From Voacanga thouarsii (Eukaryota > Streptophyta > Magnoliopsida > Gentianales > Apocynaceae): DNA of 64,000 nucleotides. This document shows, one piece after another, positions 60,224 to 64,000 of the stretch (the first letter of the stretch is position 1; each line of letters opens with the position of its first letter). A model generated the notes under the pieces. That model saw only the letters and a list, made by a program, of their open reading frames with translations, had not been told where the DNA came from and did not search any database. The stretch covers positions 682,001 to 746,000 of the forward strand of contig JANUWF010002125.1 of NCBI GenBank assembly GCA_026120185.1, read 5' to 3'. Made by a program: the position numbers and the translations under genes.

Positions 60224-62148
60224 TGTGAAACCCCACCTAAAGCCAACCCTAGAGTAAGGGGGTCGGGAATGCATATCATATTATTTTGCATGAATATATA
60301 TGTTTTTGAATTATTTTATGTGCTTTAGAATCGTGGATTATAGGTTTAAATGCTCAGTTATACTTATTGAGTAGGAGGGGTAAAATGGTAATTTTGCGTG
60401 AGGTCAGAATAGGAAGATAGCTTGAGAAGTAGATAAGAAAAATGTGTGGGTGAGAAAATAAGAACAAGAGTTAGTGTGGTTTAGTGGCTAGAGCTTGGTA
60501 AATTAATTTCTAAGGTCATAAGTTCGAATCCCATCATTTAATCTTTTGTCATGATTATCTTAATTAAGTTTGAATTTTTGTTTTCTTGCATTCCATGAAA
60601 ATAGGAATGATTGTCTTAAGGGAGACATGAAGAGAATGTCCTAATCTTATCCTCATGTCCTAAAAGAATTCTAGAAGAATTCTTGTCCAACTTATTACCT
60701 CTAGCTTTGCCCTAGCATTTTCATAATTTAAATAAACTAAAATCCATTAAATCTTTTTTTTTAATTCCAAAAAAATTCTGTGATAATTTCTTCCCCTTGA
60801 ATTTCGAAAATCGGCTTTGGGGAAGGGAGGTTGACTGAAAAATAGGAGGGGAAATAGGAAGGGTTCCAAGAGAAAATAAATCACCATGGAAGGACCTTCA
60901 AATCTATCTTCAAGATGTTCATGCTTTAGTGGTAGGAAATCTGGAAATTTTCCAGATTTGTTGTAGCCCTTCTCTTCGAAAATTCAGGCCATAAACCCAA
61001 CCATTTTCTGCCAAGAAAATGGTCATTTCAAGTGGCTTGGAAGCTAGAAAAATTGTGCAATTTTCGGACTGCACAAAACAGCACCAAACCAGAAATTTTT
61101 CTGGGCAATTCGCAGCTCTTCATCAAGGAAATGAAGCTGTTTTTAGTTCATCTTCAAGCCAGCAAACTTCTCTGCATTAGTCCAGGAATGAGGCTGAAAA
61201 GCCACCCTTGGAAGACCCTCAAACAACTCTGAAGAACCTCTGAAAAACCGAGCTAAGAAGGTGCGAAAATCCAGTACCAAAATTCTGCAAATTTTTGAAA
61301 AAGCCATGAACATTTGAGAGCAGAATTTTTCCAGCCTTGTTCCTTTCTAGCCTAGGACCGAAAGTCACATTCAATCTCTGTAGAATTGAGCCTTGCTCAG
61401 CCATACTCTGAACACCATTAAACCCACACTTACCTTGAAGCATAAGGACTCCATGGCTGCACCACAAAACACTCCTAAGATCACTCCATTCAAACTCCAT
61501 TTGAACTTCAAATAATTCCAGCATTTCACTCCCATAAATCACTCTTGCATTAAGCTGAAATAACCAGAATTTTCTCTGCCTTTAAGGACTGAATTTCGGC
61601 CAGCCTTGAGAAACAATACCCCTCAACCATTTTAGCAAAACATGCTTGTTCCAGCCGACACCATTAAAGCTCCTAGACACCTCTCTTGATCAAACACCAT
61701 AGCTGATCTTTTACCTTAAACATCTCCACCATTTCCTCCATTTAAATTTCAAATAAAATCTGGTTTCTCTCTCTCACAAAGCTGAAAACCGAAACCCTCA
61801 ATCACACCATACCATTCGGCCAGCTTTCTAGCAGAATTCGCACAACACTTCTTCTAGTTTCTCTCCATTTTCACCTAAAACACCAAGAACACACACTAAA
61901 CTTCTTCAAGCCTAAACCAACTCCAAACACCACCAATCACTCTCAAATACTCCCGATCACCTCTAATTAATCCCTAGACTTCATTTCTGCCATTTATAAC
62001 ACAAAATCTCGCAAGCAAGAATTTTCAACCGGATCAAAAAATCAGGTTTTCTTGAAGACCTCAAGAACATCAACAAGGTAAAACAAGAACAATCTTCTTG
62101 TTCATCTTCTTCCATTCAATTCTTAATACCCCTATCTAATGCTCTCTT

Positions 62149-62184
<36 letters not shown>

Positions 62185-64000
62185 TTCTAACCGAAATGGT
62201 TGATCAAACCATCAACCATGAACGTTGTTTCATTGGATCATTGAAGTCATTCCATCGCGCGTGGACCTTCTTTTGTCTTCATCAAAGGACTCGACAATCA
62301 AGTATTCATTCTTAAATTTCTCTTATTAAATTCTGAAATCATGTCTCCTAGTTGATGATAGAGAAATGGATTATGATTGGGAGATTGAATATATGCATGT
62401 GGATTAGGGGATGAAGTTATGACATGATGATGGTTGTATTTGACTAGGATGTACGTGTTTCCTTTCGAATCAATATATGTTCTTCATGTTTGATGAATTT
62501 AATGGATGTTGAAGCATGATTAGATATTATGACACCAAAGGTGATTAGGCTTTTATGATCTTATTTTCCCATGGAAACCATGATTGATGATTATGCTTAG
62601 TAGGATTTTTGGCCATGTGATAGTATGAGATAGTTCAAGTGTTTGTGCATGAATAGATTAATTTCTTGTTTGATGATGGAGAATAGGATCATGAATCTTT
62701 TTTAGCTATAGGAAGACCATGATGTAAGATTATTTTCTTGTAAATTCTAAGCTATATTCATTAGCAAATTTTATTACATAAATTAAAATTACTACTATAT
62801 CTTTCTTCAAAAAATTCGAAACACTAGGGGATTTGTAGTAGAATATTAAATCAAACTATAAATATTTTTATTAAACGAAAATTTAAAATAATCTATTAAT
62901 AAATTTTAATTGTTATTATTAATTATTTATTATCTCTTCGAAATTAATTAAAAATTATTATTCATTTAATTTATTATTTATTTATAATAAAGCTATTTTT
63001 TTAAATTACCATTTCTTAATATCAAATAAGACTTAATAATATTTAAAATTCAAACCTTGGCTTATTTATTAATAATAATACTCAAGAATTATTATTTGAG
63101 TCTATAATTTATTAACAACTATCTTAGAACCCCTAGTTATTTCAATCTATCAAACTAGACTTAGTTTGTAAAATTCTTCAGCATCTAGCCTTAAAGCTTA
63201 GGACATTAAGATCATGGTTAGTCATGGATGTAGCTAGTTAAGCTAAGAATTATTTATGTAAGGCAGGTATAGCTTGAATGTGACCCTATGTTTTGTGTTT
63301 ACCCCAGACAGGGGTTAGGTCAGCCTTGGAAGACTTTTGTGTAGAGCAAGCAAAGAAGCAGGTAAGCTCCTGCATGGAGTTTTGTGAAGACCAAAAGTTA
63401 TTGTGGCAAGCAAATGCAATGTATATGGACAATTATTTGTAAATGCAATTAAGGACTGTTTTTCCTTTTTATTTCAGTCAAGCAAATCATTTGAAAATTG
63501 AACAAGAATTTTTACACAAATCTAAACTTTTTCTAAAACCCAACTTGACTAGACTTTTGGAAACCCTTAATTGCTATTTTCAAATAAAGCAAAGTTTGAT
63601 CAATTTTCTCCTAAGTGGAACAATCAGCGTTGAGTACTCAATAAGGGTAGACCACCAGGACTAGTCTTTGAAAGGTTAGGGTAAGTCTCTCAGTACGTGG
63701 CCACCTCTGAGGGGTGAGTCCTTCCTAGATAGGACGCCAGTCCGGTAGGTCATGCCGGTCCGAGCTAGCAAGTTTCAGTCATGTGGACTGTGTATTTCCG
63801 GAGTAGACAACCGGTAAGTTTAGGTGTAGAGATGGAGGAGTATCTCACCCGGTAGGCCGTACACCTACCTTTTGTCAGCATTGCACAAAGTGTGGCATTC
63901 TGACTGTTATTGGTCATGGGGCCCAACGTGTGGTAACCCATGGCTACCCATTTGAGTAGTTGTATTTATTGTGCACATGTATGATTTGAAAAGTGAAACA
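60224..64000 (+). repeat. Y-family LTR (copy C), 5' part
   Basis: Opens TGTGAAACCCCACC inside the last 26 bp of copy B and runs past the window end. It has the tRNA-like sequence (60477-60531), a CT tract (about 62155-62182) and the conserved block (63590-63920). ORFs inside (for example 61032-61232) are not supported as genes. Confidence 0.72.
60477..60531 (+). other. tRNA-like A-box/B-box pair in Y copy C
   Basis: GTGGTTTAGTGGCTAGAGC and AAGTTCGAATCCC are close to the pol III A and B boxes of tRNA genes and tRNA-derived SINEs. The B box is essentially consensus. The offset from the LTR start is about 250 bp, as in copy B. Confidence 0.6.

Noticed and set aside
1..64000. CRISPR arrays, bacterial operons, ribosome-binding sites or rho-independent terminators
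   Set aside because: The content is plant retrotransposons; no regularly spaced short direct repeats or prokaryotic gene structure was seen.

Overview
The window is a gene-poor, AT-rich stretch of a plant nuclear genome, made almost entirely of LTR retrotransposons nested in one another. Evidence for a plant: Ty1/copia pol fragments whose LTRs open like Angela/BARE-type LTRs, Ty3/gypsy gag-pol relics with initiator-Met-tRNA-like primer sites, very long LTRs (1.5 to over 4 kb) and a non-autonomous hAT element. I see no intact host gene. Every recognisable coding region is a decayed transposon gene or a gene fragment carried by a transposon. No species is claimed.

The families are named here only for reference. 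COPIA: Angela-like, LTR about 1.7 kb. X: a gypsy family whose LTR opens TGATRGGG and closes with CATCA, LTR about 1.5 kb. Y: giant LTR (at least 4.3 kb) opening TGTGAAACCCC and closing GGGGTGTTACA. Z1: gypsy with a 3.6-kb LTR and a gag relic. Z2: non-autonomous, 1.67-kb LTR and only 266 bp of internal sequence. W: gypsy gag-protease-RT relic.

Layout. 1-2864 is the 3' part of a Y LTR abutting a COPIA pol tail (2867-3064). COPIA LTR1 follows (3079-9272, split by a minus-strand X element), then a COPIA internal region (9274-14850), LTR2 (14851-16578) and a truncated LTR3 (to 19632, split by a hAT element). 19633-23958 holds two head-to-tail plus-strand X LTRs, the second split by a minus-strand copia solo LTR. 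24420-29360 is Z1 (LTR, primer site, 5S rRNA-like leader segment, gag relic), cut by a minus-strand X LTR. That X LTR is itself split by the Z2 array (30339-42401): three LTRs and two internal regions inside one 5-bp target duplication, carrying a complete X element and a COPIA solo LTR. 42550-49200 is another minus-strand X with a solo X LTR inside it. About 49200-54547 is W, split by an X solo LTR and cut off by another X LTR. 55138-64000 is three successive Y LTR copies, each interrupting the previous one.

The most interesting material is non-coding: a 5S rRNA-derived segment in a gypsy leader; a tRNA-like A-box/B-box pair near +250 of the giant Y LTRs; a GC-rich module shared between unrelated gypsy LTRs and a copia leader; a recurring hairpin near the 3' ends of three LTR families; four same-stem hairpins in the copia leader; and the triple-LTR array with a single target-site duplication. 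All alignments were made by eye; nothing was computed or searched.
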